From Desulfosarcina alkanivorans (GTDB lineage Bacteria > Desulfobacterota > Desulfobacteria > Desulfobacterales > Desulfosarcinaceae): a stretch of 64,000 nt of DNA. How positions within the stretch are numbered: the stretch's first letter is position 1; each line of letters starts with the position of its first letter. The notes below the pieces were generated by a model. The model made no database searches, was not told where the DNA came from, and saw only the letters and a program-made list of their open reading frames with translations. The stretch lies in assembly GCF_009688945.1 (NCBI RefSeq), contig NZ_AP021874.1, forward strand, positions 4,588,001 to 4,652,000, given 5' to 3'. Positions 7,909 through 15,959 of the stretch are shown here, piece after piece. The translations under genes were made by a program, and so were the position numbers.

Positions 7909-9249
7909 TCACACCGACCCCTCGATGCCGTACCCGACAATCTTGCGGCGGAGGGTGTTTTTGTTGATCCCAAGCTCCCGTGCGGTAACCAGTTTTTTCC
8001 CGTTGTTCCGCCGAAGGGCATTGAGGATGGCGTTTTTTTCTATATCTTTGAGGGTCCTCGGATTGTTGGCAAACGCCGCATTAATCTCTGTCAGCAGTTT
8101 ATCGGGCAAATGCCGCAACCCGATCCGTTCTTCCTTGCAGAGAAGGAACGCGTGTTCGATGGCATGCTCAAGCTCACGGATGTTGCCAGGCCAGTCATAG
8201 AGCATCAGTGCCGCCATCGCCTCGTGGGTAAGGCCCATAATTTTTTTCTTGGTTTTTTGACCGAATCGATCGATGAAATAGTCCACCAGCAGGGGAATGT
8301 CCTCTTTTCGGTTGACGAGTTTCGGCAGGGAAAATTTTATTACATTCACCCGAAAATACAGGTCTTCCCTGAACTTTCTCTCTTCAACCAGCTTGTCCAG
8401 ACTGCGATGGGAAGCAACGACGACCCGGGCATTGGTCCTGGCGGATTGGACAGCCCCCAGGGGTTCATAACTCCCATCTTCTAAAACGCGCAGCAATCGA
8501 ACCTGCAGGGCATGGGAAATATCCCCGATCTCGTCGAGAAAAATGGTCCCGTTCTGGGCGCGTTCAAAGCGCCCCGGCTTGTCGCTTTTGGCGTCCGTAA
8601 AAGCCCCGGCCTTGTATCCGAAAAGCTCGGACTCGATGAGCGTATCGGGCAGGGCACCGCAATTGACCGGTACAAACGGCCCATTTTTTTTGGGGCTGTT
8701 ATTGTGAACGGCCTTGGCCAGCAGTTCTTTTCCGGTGCCGGTTGCCCCCTCGATCAAAACGATGCAGTCGCTGTCGGCAATTTGCTTGAGCGTTGAAAAA
8801 ATTTCGAGCATCTTTTGATCTTTGCTCACCATGTTTTCAAAAACGTGGTGCCGGTAGAAAGATTTTCGCAGTTTGCTCAGGCTTGACAAATCCCTGAAGG
8901 TCTCGACGCCACCGATCATGCGGCCCTTGTGGTCCCTCAAAATCGTGGCATTGAGCGCAACGGGGATGCGCGTTGAATCCGAGCGGGTCATGTATGCCGG
9001 CAGATTGAAGACCGGTTGGTTGGTTTCCAGGGCTTTTCGAATGGCACAATCGGATTGACAGATATTGGTGTTGAACACCTGCCCGCACGGCTGCCCCATG
9101 GCCTCTTTTCCGGAAACCCCTGTAATTTTCTCCGCCGCCCGGTTGAACGACGTAATCCGCCAATTCAGATCGACGGTAAACACCCCCTCCTCGATACTGT
9201 CAAAGATGTCGTGGCAGCTTTGTTCCATATATGTCTGAGATCGGCCCAT
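7909..9249 (-). CDS. PAS-type sigma-54 transcriptional activator with GAFTDA loop
   Basis: This sigma-54-dependent enhancer-binding protein has about 446 residues from ATG 9249. The N-terminal PAS domain (residues about 12-125) carries cysteines CGQVFNTNICQSDC. The AAA+ domain follows with Walker A EGATGTGKE (about 168-176), Walker B TIFLDE (about 235) and WPGNIRELEHAIEHA. A Fis-type helix-turn-helix sits at the C-terminus (VTARELGINKNTLRRKI). The L1 loop that contacts sigma-54 reads GAFTDA instead of GAFTGA. The start is uncertain: the frame also has an ATG at 9339, and neither has a clear ribosome site. A sigma-54 promoter at 9418-9434 precedes it and two YkgJ genes follow it. Confidence 0.88.
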   Translation of the reverse strand: MGRSQTYMEQSCHDIFDSIEEGVFTVDLNWRITSFNRAAEKITGVSGKEAMGQPCGQVFNTNICQSDCAIRKALETNQPVFNLPAYMTRSDSTRIPVALNATILRDHKGRMIGGVETFRDLSSLSKLRKSFYRHHVFENMVSKDQKMLEIFSTLKQIADSDCIVLIEGATGTGKELLAKAVHNNSPKKNGPFVPVNCGALPDTLIESELFGYKAGAFTDAKSDKPGRFERAQNGTIFLDEIGDISHALQVRLLRVLEDGSYEPLGAVQSARTNARVVVASHRSLDKLVEERKFREDLYFRVNVIKFSLPKLVNRKEDIPLLVDYFIDRFGQKTKKKIMGLTHEAMAALMLYDWPGNIRELEHAIEHAFLLCKEERIGLRHLPDKLLTEINAAFANNPRTLKDIEKNAILNALRRNNGKKLVTARELGINKNTLRRKIVGYGIEGSV

Positions 9250-9417
9250 TAATGACTCGAAAGCGCGACAGCGTATTAAACATTGAACGAACCCGATCAG
9301 CGGAGCAGCCCGGCTGCCATCCGCTGGGGGAAAGACCATCTTGAGTCATGCCAAGAACTGTCACCGGATTCATCATCGGCGGGATCATCTTTTCGGAACC
9401 GGCATACGCTGATTTTA

Positions 9418-9434
9418 TGCAAGGAAGGTGCCTG
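9418..9434 (-). promoter_or_regulatory. Sigma-54 promoter for the activator-ykgJ-ykgJ operon
   Basis: On the minus strand the sequence is CAGGCACCTTCCTTGCA: GGCAC and TTGCA at exact sigma-54 spacing, departing only at the T before GG. It faces the activator gene, about 80 bp from the upper possible start. Confidence 0.5.
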
Positions 9435-9527
9435 CCGCCAAAGAAGGAAAGACATCCCGATCAATCCCTTCGGCAGGGTTGTTCAACACGGAGACAAACA
9501 AAGAGAGGGTATGGGGATCCGCCGAGG

Positions 9528-10934
9528 TTATCCTTCTTTTTGCAAGGGGATATCAAACTTTTTCATATACTTCCATATGGCCGTCCGGCTCAGGCCGACT
9601 CGCCGGCCCACCTCTGCCTTGTTCCAGTCGCATTCATCAAGCAGTTCGTACAGGGTTTCCTTCGACAATTTCTTGCGCCGTGTTTTGGGTGAAAAAGAGC
9701 CGTCTGCGGTGGCATTGCAGTGGACCGGATAGGTCGGCTGCCGAATTTCAAGGGGAAGATCAGCGGTGCCGATCAGCTTGCGATTGCACAGCACGAATGC
9801 GTGCTCGATGGCATTTTCAAGCTCGCGGACGTTGCCCGGCCATGGATAGTCCATAAAAATCCGAAGGGCGGCTTTTGACAGCCCCGCAACGGCCTTACCC
9901 GTTTTTTTGTTCATGCCCGCGATGAAATGATCCGCAAGGAAGGGGATGTCCTCCCGGCGTTCCCACAGGGGCGGCAGCTGAATGGGAAACACCTTCAGGC
10001 GATAATAAAGATCCTCTCTGAAGAGCCCCTCCCGTACCCGTGCGTACAGGTCTTTGTGCGTTGCCGTGATTATGCGGATGTCGATTTTACGCTTTCTTGA
10101 ATCCCCCACGCGCTCGATCTCTCTCTCCTGCAGCACCCGCAGCAGCTTGACCTGGATGTACGGACTCAGTTCGCCGATTTCGTCCAGGAAGATCGTACCG
10201 CCGGAAGCCTCCTCGAAGCGTCCCATGCGATCCCTGTTGGCCCCGGTAAAAGACCCTTTGACGTGCCCGAACAACTCACTCTCAAGCAGGTTTTCAGCCA
10301 GTGCGCTGCAGTTCACCGTCACCAGGGGGCCCTCCCGGCGCTCGCTGTTGAAATGGATCGCACCGGCCACGAGTTCTTTGCCGGTACCGCTTTCTCCCTG
10401 GACCAGAATGGTGGCTTCGCTGGCCGCTGCCGCCGATATGGCTGCGAACACCTGCTGCATGGCTCGGCTCCGGCCGATGATGTTGTCCATGCGGTGAATC
10501 TCTCCCAGCCGCAACGCCGCCTCTTCGGCTTTCTTCCGGGCTTGATTCAGCTCGGTAAGATCGGTAACCGTTTCAACGATGCCGATGATGTTGTCGTCGT
10601 CATCCCTGACCACGCTGGCATTTTTGATCACCGACACATCGAAGCCCTTCTTATGCCGCAGATGGCACTCCTTGGCTTCCGGATAGGCCGTTTCCATAAT
10701 TTTACATTTTTTAATATTTGCCGGGCAGGCCTTGCCAAAACAATGGGAGCATTGAAGCAGCTGGCATGTTCTGCCCAGCGCCTCCTTGGCCGTATACCCG
10801 CTGATCCGCTCCATGGACGGATTCCACGAAGAGATTCGCCCTGATGCATCCATGGTGAAGACCCCGTCGGCCATGGAGTCGATAATCCGGTTGATGAACC
10901 GCACATTCCAGATCTCGTGAATTTTATCGTCCAT
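9528..10934 (-). CDS. PAS-type sigma-54 transcriptional activator, cysteine-rich PAS
   Basis: This 468-residue enhancer-binding protein has a PAS domain (about residues 10-128) with a dense cysteine patch, CQLLQCSHCFGKACP then CKIM and CHLRHKKG, which could bind a metal or sense thiol redox state (inference). The AAA+ domain has Walker A QGESGTGKE (about 179-187), an L1 loop GSFTGA (227-232, a common GAFTGA variant), Walker B TIFLDE and WPGNVRELENAIEHA. The C-terminal Fis HTH is KAEVGRRVGLSRTAIWKYM. It is divergent from the 88-residue gene at 11130, whose sigma-54 promoter and GTTAC repeats lie in the shared upstream region, so that gene and the 13.6-kb transporter are likely targets. Confidence 0.9.
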   Translation of the reverse strand: MDDKIHEIWNVRFINRIIDSMADGVFTMDASGRISSWNPSMERISGYTAKEALGRTCQLLQCSHCFGKACPANIKKCKIMETAYPEAKECHLRHKKGFDVSVIKNASVVRDDDDNIIGIVETVTDLTELNQARKKAEEAALRLGEIHRMDNIIGRSRAMQQVFAAISAAAASEATILVQGESGTGKELVAGAIHFNSERREGPLVTVNCSALAENLLESELFGHVKGSFTGANRDRMGRFEEASGGTIFLDEIGELSPYIQVKLLRVLQEREIERVGDSRKRKIDIRIITATHKDLYARVREGLFREDLYYRLKVFPIQLPPLWERREDIPFLADHFIAGMNKKTGKAVAGLSKAALRIFMDYPWPGNVRELENAIEHAFVLCNRKLIGTADLPLEIRQPTYPVHCNATADGSFSPKTRRKKLSKETLYELLDECDWNKAEVGRRVGLSRTAIWKYMKKFDIPLQKEG

Positions 10935-10958
10935 TCGTTGCTCCTGTTCGCCGCGATG

Positions 10959-10988
10959 CGTTACGATAACGTTACCGTTCGTTACCGT
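10959..10988 (+). promoter_or_regulatory. Cluster of GTTAC repeats (candidate activator binding sites)
   Basis: Three direct copies of CGTTAC (GCGTTACG, AACGTTACC, TCGTTACC) lie within 30 bp between the PAS activator and the sigma-54 promoter at 11075, about 90-115 bp upstream of it. This is the usual place for enhancer sites. The 9-mer AACGTTACC recurs in inverted form at 13411-13419. Confidence 0.45.
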
Positions 10989-11074
10989 TTCTGTATCCAG
11001 AAACTGCGGCAGGGGTCAAGACAAAAAAACGGCTGAAAGAGACCCGCCTGCCGGCGAACGGCCCCGACAGATGA

Positions 11075-11091
11075 TTGGCATTCAATGTGCA
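11075..11091 (+). promoter_or_regulatory. Sigma-54 promoter of the 88-residue gene
   Basis: TTGGCATTCAATGTGCA carries TTGGCA and TGCA at exact -24/-12 spacing. It lies 38 bp upstream of the start at 11130 and downstream of the GTTAC repeats. Confidence 0.55.
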
Positions 11092-11129
11092 GTGTTTTTT
11101 AGACAACCCCTAACCCGAGGAGGTGGCAT

Positions 11130-11396
11130 ATGTTTGCATTAATCTATGACACCCATGAACTGAACAAGCCTTTCAAACAGGTGCTTTCCATACACAAATC
11201 CCGGGAAACCGCTGAACGTGCATTGGAAAAACGAATGGCCCGGTTAGGCAAAAAAAAAGTGTGGGAGTGCGACACCCGCATTGTCTGGCTCAAAGAGAAC
11301 GCAAAACCCGGATATGGCGTCACGGAAAATGCGTTTTCAACCTGGCGTCCGGGCGAAACGATCCCTTACGGGGAGCTTCACCCCGATTGTGACTGA
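11130..11396 (+). CDS. Hypothetical protein, 88 residues, sigma-54 controlled
   Basis: Not recognised. The frame MFALIYDTHELNKPFKQVLSIHKSRETAERALEKRMARLGKKK starts 5 nt after CCGAGGAGGTGG. It is a basic, soluble, mixed alpha/beta protein with one cysteine in the middle and one near the end (HPDCD). It sits alone between a sigma-54 promoter and a good terminator, so it is a monocistronic unit whose upstream region faces a PAS activator gene. Its strong ribosome site and separate control suggest a regulated accessory or stress protein, but no function can be named. Confidence 0.65.
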   Translation: MFALIYDTHELNKPFKQVLSIHKSRETAERALEKRMARLGKKKVWECDTRIVWLKENAKPGYGVTENAFSTWRPGETIPYGELHPDCD

Positions 11397-11405
11397 CCGG
11401 CATTT

Positions 11406-11423
11406 AACGCGCAAGCGCGTTTT
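11406..11423 (+). terminator. Intrinsic terminator after the 88-residue gene
   Basis: AACGCG (11406-11411) pairs with CGCGTT (11416-11421) around CAAG, and the T run TTTT follows. It begins 10 bp after the stop codon. Confidence 0.6.
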
Positions 11424-11605
11424 CCCTGTCTGGCACCCACACGGCCAGGCCATCTCCCCGACACCGGCTTGACCCGAAGCGGCCCGGTATCGTATACCTG
11501 TGCTGAACCTGCCCTTTTCGACCACCATGAAACCATGCAGGTCGGGCATCATACCGGACGCAGGCGACCATTTCTTGCGAACCGCACGACACAGGGGAGA
11601 TGACA

Positions 11606-12004
11606 ATGGAGATGCTGATTCATTTTCCGGGCGGAAAACGCGTAAGCTCCAGCTACAAGGGCTTTACCGTAGAGACGGATCAACCGCGGAGCGAGGGGGG
11701 CGAGGGTGTGGCGCCCGAACCCTATGACCTGTTTTTATCCTCCATGGGGACCTGCGCCGGGGTATATATCGTCTATTTTTGCGAAAGCCGCAACATCCCC
11801 ACGGACGGACTGTCCATGACCCTGCGCTTTGAACGGAACGCTTCGTCTCACCTGGTGGAAAAGATAGCGATGGAAGTCCACCTGCCGCCCGGGTTCCCCG
11901 ACAAATACCGCAAGGCCGTGGTTCGTGCGGCCCAGATGTGCACGGTGAAACGCACGCTGGTCCATCCGCCGGAAATTGAGGTTACCACGACTGGCAAGGA
12001 TTAG
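11606..12004 (+). CDS. OsmC/YhfA-family peroxide- or persulfide-handling protein
   Basis: OsmC-family proteins reduce organic hydroperoxides, and some members act on persulfides, through two conserved cysteines. The 132-residue frame shows both: SSMGTCAGVYIVYFC (first at about residue 50) and QMCTVKRTLVHPPEI near the C-terminus. The N-terminus MEMLIHFPGGKRVSSSYKGFTVETDQ fits the YhfA-like branch. ATG 11606 is chosen because AGGGGAG ends 6 nt upstream; the ATG at 11600 abuts it. It is followed after 7 bp by a CoA-disulfide-reductase-like flavoprotein, a pairing that suggests shared thiol or persulfide metabolism (inference). Confidence 0.85.
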   Translation: MEMLIHFPGGKRVSSSYKGFTVETDQPRSEGGEGVAPEPYDLFLSSMGTCAGVYIVYFCESRNIPTDGLSMTLRFERNASSHLVEKIAMEVHLPPGFPDKYRKAVVRAAQMCTVKRTLVHPPEIEVTTTGKD

Positions 12005-12011
12005 GAAAACC

Positions 12012-13358
12012 ATGAAATTCGTGATCATCGGTGGGGATGCGGCCGGTATGAGCGCTGCCAGCCGGGCCAAGCGAACCCTGCCCGACATGGAGGTCATCGT
12101 CCTGGAAAAAACCGGGGATGTCTCCTACAGCGCCTGTGGCATGCCCTACAACATCGCCGATGCAGACCGCCCGATGGATGACCTCGTGGTCAGAAGCGCC
12201 GACGTGTTTCGCAAAAAGCAGGGAATCGATGTGTTGACCGGATACCGTGCCGAAGCGATCGATACCAAAAACCGGATCGTCTCCGGGACAAGCCGTCACA
12301 ACCGGGAACCGTTCCGTTTCTTTTACGACCGGCTGCTCATCGCCACGGGGGGGCGGGCGAAAATCCCGGCGCTGCCCGGTTTTGACCATCCCGGTGTGGC
12401 CGCCTTGAAAAGCCTCAAAGACGGAAGAGCAATCAAGGACTTCATCCGGGCGAACCCGGTACGCAAGGTGGTGATCGTCGGCATGGGATACATCGGATTG
12501 GAAATGGCCGAAGCCCTCAGAATGCGAGACCTTGAGGTTGAAATGGTCAAACCCGGCCCGGCGCTCTTGCCATGGATGTCGCGCGAACTGGCGTCGGTGG
12601 TTGAGCAGGAGCTGCACGCCAACCAGGTCAGGTTGCACCTCGGATGCAACATCACCGCCGTCGAAAAAACAGCCGGAGCGCTTCAGGTGGTCTGCGACGA
12701 CCGCACCCTGCCGGCCGATATGGTGCTGGCCGCCATCGGCATCGATCCGAACAGCGAGCTGGCCGCCGATGCCGGAATCGAGACGGGGGTCGGCAATGCC
12801 ATCGCCGTAAACCGGCGGATGCAGACCTCGGACGAAAACATATATGCGGCCGGCGATTGTGCCGACGCCTATCATGTGGTCACCGGCCAAAAGACCTGGA
12901 TTCCCCTGGCATTGAGGGCCAACCGGGCCGGATGGACGGTAGCGGACAACGTCTGCGGCAGGCCGAACCGCCTGGAAGGGGTGGCCGGGACCGCTGTTTT
13001 CAAGGTCTTCGGTCTCGAAGTGGCCCGCACCGGGCTGTCATTCGAGGAGTCGCAGCGCTTCGGCTTCGATCCGGTCGATGTCACCATCCAAACGCGGTCC
13101 CGCGCCCACGCTCACCCCGGGGCCGAAACCATCTGGGTGAACCTGATCGGGGATAAAAAAAGCGGGCGGCTGACCGGCGCCCAGATGGTCGGCAGGGAAG
13201 GGGTCGCCCACCGAATCAATGCCGCCGCCGTTGCCCTGCACAACCGCATGTCCGTGAGAGCCTTTTCTCAAACCGATCTGGCCTATGCCCCGCCCTTTGG
13301 CCCGGTGTGGGACCCGCTGCTCACCGCTGCCAATCAATTGCTGAAAAAAATGATTTAA
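12012..13358 (+). CDS. CoA-disulfide reductase / NADH oxidase family flavoprotein
   Basis: This 448-residue single-cysteine pyridine nucleotide-disulfide oxidoreductase has an FAD site FVIIGGDAAGMSAASRAKR at the N-terminus, the redox cysteine in DVSYSACGMPYNIAD (Cys42), an NAD(P)H site KVVIVGMGYIGLEMAEAL (about 155-172), the second FAD motif ENIYAAGDCADAYH (about 278) and a C-terminal dimerisation domain. The family reduces CoA disulfide, CoA persulfide, polysulfide or O2 to water using NAD(P)H; the substrate cannot be told from sequence. It is cotranscribed with an OsmC-family gene, so persulfide or thiol redox is the likely theme. No rhodanese domain is fused to it, unlike the Npsr/CoADR-RHD subtype. 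Confidence 0.88.
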   Translation: MKFVIIGGDAAGMSAASRAKRTLPDMEVIVLEKTGDVSYSACGMPYNIADADRPMDDLVVRSADVFRKKQGIDVLTGYRAEAIDTKNRIVSGTSRHNREPFRFFYDRLLIATGGRAKIPALPGFDHPGVAALKSLKDGRAIKDFIRANPVRKVVIVGMGYIGLEMAEALRMRDLEVEMVKPGPALLPWMSRELASVVEQELHANQVRLHLGCNITAVEKTAGALQVVCDDRTLPADMVLAAIGIDPNSELAADAGIETGVGNAIAVNRRMQTSDENIYAAGDCADAYHVVTGQKTWIPLALRANRAGWTVADNVCGRPNRLEGVAGTAVFKVFGLEVARTGLSFEESQRFGFDPVDVTIQTRSRAHAHPGAETIWVNLIGDKKSGRLTGAQMVGREGVAHRINAAAVALHNRMSVRAFSQTDLAYAPPFGPVWDPLLTAANQLLKKMI

Positions 13359-13371
13359 TACCCCACTCACC

Positions 13372-13420
13372 CGTTACAAAGCGTTACCTTTTGTCGAACC
13401 GCAACCCAGGTAACGTTATT
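13372..13420 (+). promoter_or_regulatory. GTTAC repeats upstream of the transporter promoter
   Basis: CCGTTAC and GCGTTACC occur as direct copies (13372-13388), and AGGTAACGTT at 13408-13417 is the inverted form. They lie about 105-155 bp upstream of the sigma-54 promoter at 13526 and share AACGTTACC with the cluster at 10959-10988. Confidence 0.45.
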
Positions 13421-13525
13421 GCGTTGCCCGTGCTCCGCCCCCTCCCGCTTCGCCACGGACTACACATTCCTTTAACCATTCAATTTAATTATTAAAGACG
13501 TCGAGGTTACGTTTTGATTGAGACG

Positions 13526-13542
13526 ATGGCACAGTTGTTGAT
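13526..13542 (+). promoter_or_regulatory. Sigma-54 promoter of the BASS-UspA gene
   Basis: ATGGCACAGTTGTTGAT has a perfect TGGCAC and a TTGA at -12 spacing (A in place of C). It lies 69 bp upstream of the start at 13612. Confidence 0.6.
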
Positions 13543-13611
13543 TTACGTCTCCATACATTCAGGCATCACCCCAATCGCTGTCGTGTTCGCGATTCAACCA
13601 AGGAGATCGAT

Positions 13612-15303
13612 ATGTGGCGCGTGCTCTCACTGCTTCAAAAAAATCTGGTCTGGTCCATCCCCGTCTCCATGATCGTCGGGTTGCTTTACGGGTATCTGTT
13701 TGATGCCGGCCCCCTTAAACGCGTCATCATCCCGGTCACCTTCATGATGGTTTACCCCATGATGGTGACCTTGAATGTAAAAAGTGTTTTCAAGGGCCGG
13801 GACTACAAACTCCAGATCACCACCCAGATCATAAACTTCGTCCTCGTGCCGTTGCTGGCCTTCTACACCGGCCGGCTGTTTTTCAGCGGGGGACCGGAAA
13901 AATACGGCTTGTGGGCCGTGGGATTGTTTCTCATCGGAGTGCTGCCCACCTCCGGCATGACCATTTCCTGGACCGGGTTCGCCAAGGGCAACAAGGAGGC
14001 GGCCATCAAAATGGTCGTCTTCGGGCTGGTGCTCGGCGCGCTGGCGGCGCCCATCTATACCAAAGTCTTCATGGGTGCCGCCATCGATGTGGACGTGCTG
14101 CACATGTTCAGGCAGATCGCCCTGTTTGTCTTCGTGCCCCTGATCGCGGGCCTGTTGACCCAGACCCTGGCCAGAAAAAAATATGGTCCCCGGATGTGGA
14201 ACGATCGTATCAAACCGAAGTTTCCCCCCTTTTCGGCGCTGGGCGTCATCCTGATCGCCTTCGTGGCCATGGCCCTGAAAGCCAGGAACATCATCGCCAA
14301 CCCCTCAGATATTCTCACCATCCTGGCTCCCCTGGCGGTGTTTTATCTGCTTACCTATGGCATGCTCTCCGTTGCCGGTCGGATTTTCTTCAAGCGGGAG
14401 GATGCCATCGCCATGGTTTTCGGGGTGGTCATGCGTGACCTGTCCATCGCCCTGGCCATTGCCATGACCGCCTTCGGCAAACAGGGCCTCACCATCGCCC
14501 TGCTGATCGCGCTTGCCTATGTGATTCAGATCCAGTCGGCCGCCTGGTATGTCCGTTTCGTGGAAAAAATATTCGGCCCGGCCCAAAAACAGCCCGCACC
14601 GGAAGAAGGTCGGGTTGCGCCGGAAAAAACAGCCACGGTAACCGAACTGTCCACCCGGCTGACACCAACGGATGAGCCTCCGGTGCCGTCCATCCAAAAA
14701 ATCCTCTATGCCACCGACCTGTCCGACACGGCCCGACATGCGGTCCGCTATGCATGCAGCATCGGTAACCGTTTCGGCGCCTCGGTGACCGTGCTTCACG
14801 TCATTCCCGACGTTCTGGACGCCCTCTCCAGAGAAGCCGGCATCGACCTGGCCGATCATATGAACAGGAGGGCCCTGGCCGACTTTCATACCAATGGCAT
14901 CGAAAAGGCGAAAGCCGCCATTTATCGGCGAATCCGGGAAACCTCCCGCCGCGTCGCCAGAGAAATTCCCCACTGCCCCTTGACCGAGGACGGCGTGGTG
15001 GTCAAAGTGGGCAGCCCGGTCAGGCAGATTGTAACGACCGCCAGGGACGAAAAATTCGATCTGATCATCATGGGCACCCATGGCCACGGAAAAATGGAAG
15101 AACGCATCATCGGCAGTACGGCCAGTGATGTGATCCGGATGAGCGAGGTTCCGGTCATGGTGGTCCGGCTTCCCGCAGCGGCATCAATTCAGACCCATCC
15201 GCAGAGACGAGCGAATCAGCCGCCTGAAAACCCGATCAGGCCGCCGGCACAGCCTGGACGAGACCGTTTATGGCGGGAGCAGGGGGTGCGCCGCGAAGAG
15301 TAA
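13612..15303 (+). CDS. BASS/ACR3-superfamily transporter fused to a UspA domain
   Basis: The 563-residue protein has two parts. Residues about 1-325 form roughly ten membrane segments of the bile acid:sodium symporter/arsenite (ACR3) superfamily, with FMMVYPMMVTLN, LIGVLPTSGMTISWTGFAKGN and GVVMRDLSIALAIAM motifs. After a Pro/Glu-rich linker, residues about 360-525 are a universal stress protein domain (IQKILYATDLSDTARHAVRYA) ending in the ATP-binding motif GTHGHGKMEERIIGSTASDV. The substrate is unknown; arsenite, an organic anion or a sulfur compound are possible. The UspA half may gate transport by nucleotide binding (inference). It has its own sigma-54 promoter and upstream GTTAC repeats. 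Confidence 0.85.
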   Translation: MWRVLSLLQKNLVWSIPVSMIVGLLYGYLFDAGPLKRVIIPVTFMMVYPMMVTLNVKSVFKGRDYKLQITTQIINFVLVPLLAFYTGRLFFSGGPEKYGLWAVGLFLIGVLPTSGMTISWTGFAKGNKEAAIKMVVFGLVLGALAAPIYTKVFMGAAIDVDVLHMFRQIALFVFVPLIAGLLTQTLARKKYGPRMWNDRIKPKFPPFSALGVILIAFVAMALKARNIIANPSDILTILAPLAVFYLLTYGMLSVAGRIFFKREDAIAMVFGVVMRDLSIALAIAMTAFGKQGLTIALLIALAYVIQIQSAAWYVRFVEKIFGPAQKQPAPEEGRVAPEKTATVTELSTRLTPTDEPPVPSIQKILYATDLSDTARHAVRYACSIGNRFGASVTVLHVIPDVLDALSREAGIDLADHMNRRALADFHTNGIEKAKAAIYRRIRETSRRVAREIPHCPLTEDGVVVKVGSPVRQIVTTARDEKFDLIIMGTHGHGKMEERIIGSTASDVIRMSEVPVMVVRLPAAASIQTHPQRRANQPPENPIRPPAQPGRDRLWREQGVRREE

Positions 15304-15432
15304 CGGTGACCCGGCGCCGCACCCTGTCTGGGTCGCCCCGGACAACGCGCTGAAAGACATTGAACGAGTTCACAACCTTATGTTTTTAAAAGATATTGAT
15401 CTTTCCCAACCAATCTTCGCCCGAGCTCGCAT

Positions 15433-15449
15433 GTGGCACAGAAATTGTT
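15433..15449 (+). promoter_or_regulatory. Sigma-54 promoter of the 107-residue gene/thioredoxin operon
   Basis: GTGGCACAGAAATTGTT has TGGCAC and TTG at exact spacing, with T in place of the -12 C. It is close to the 13526 element (TGGCACAG shared) and lies 92 bp upstream of 15542. Confidence 0.55.
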
Positions 15450-15541
15450 ACTAAACCTTAATGAAAGGTTGCCCGCGCGTTAACGGCTGGGCTGACGTTC
15501 ACGGCAAGACAACATAACCCACAGAAAAGGAGGACCTCGTC

Positions 15542-15865
15542 ATGATCATGAAGGCAATTAACTGCTGCAAAACAATGGAAATGGAACTCACCGGATGGAA
15601 GGCCATCGTCTATGACATCACCCGTAAGATGGAAGCCCTTCCCGGTGGCGAGAAATCGAAGGTTCTGCCCAACATCGAAGACCTGCACATGCTCATTGCG
15701 GAAATGGATGACCGCATCGATCAGATCCGGGAAAACTGCAAACCAGAGACCTGCATTGATGATATTCAGACTGAACGAGCCGCCTTCAATGCCTCGCTGT
15801 CCACACTTCGCGTCACCACCGAAGAAGCCATGCAGGGATTGGGAGGCGGTAATTTCGGCGGTTGA
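15542..15865 (+). CDS. Hypothetical helical protein, 107 residues
   Basis: Not recognised. It starts MIMKAINCCKTMEMELTGWKAIVYDI after a strong AAAAGGAGGA. The body is predicted almost entirely helical and acidic, with four cysteines (CC near residue 9 and CKPETC near 68-73) and a glycine-rich end GLGGGNFGG. The paired cysteines, and the thioredoxin gene 95 bp downstream on the same strand, make a dithiol or metal-binding role possible (inference). A sigma-54 promoter lies upstream and a GC-rich hairpin lies between it and the thioredoxin gene. Confidence 0.6.
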   Translation: MIMKAINCCKTMEMELTGWKAIVYDITRKMEALPGGEKSKVLPNIEDLHMLIAEMDDRIDQIRENCKPETCIDDIQTERAAFNASLSTLRVTTEEAMQGLGGGNFGG

Positions 15866-15901
15866 CGACCCCATCCATGCACGGAGCGCCACTGTCACAG
15901 G

Positions 15902-15928
15902 GGGCGGCAATGGCCCGGGTTGCCGCCC
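15902..15928 (+). terminator. Hairpin between the 107-residue gene and thioredoxin
   Basis: GGGCGGCAA (15902-15910) pairs exactly with TTGCCGCCC (15920-15928) around a 9-nt loop. A short T stretch (CAGTTT) follows, so it may be a leaky terminator or an RNA-processing site inside the operon. Confidence 0.45.
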
Positions 15929-15959
15929 TCAGTTTACCAACGGGACCAGGAGAAGAACA

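Noticed and set aside
11430..11447. TGGCACCCACACGGCCA as a sigma-54 promoter for the OsmC gene
   Set aside because: GG and GC are at the right distance, but the -12 TT is missing, and the stretch also forms a CTGGC/GCCAG hairpin.
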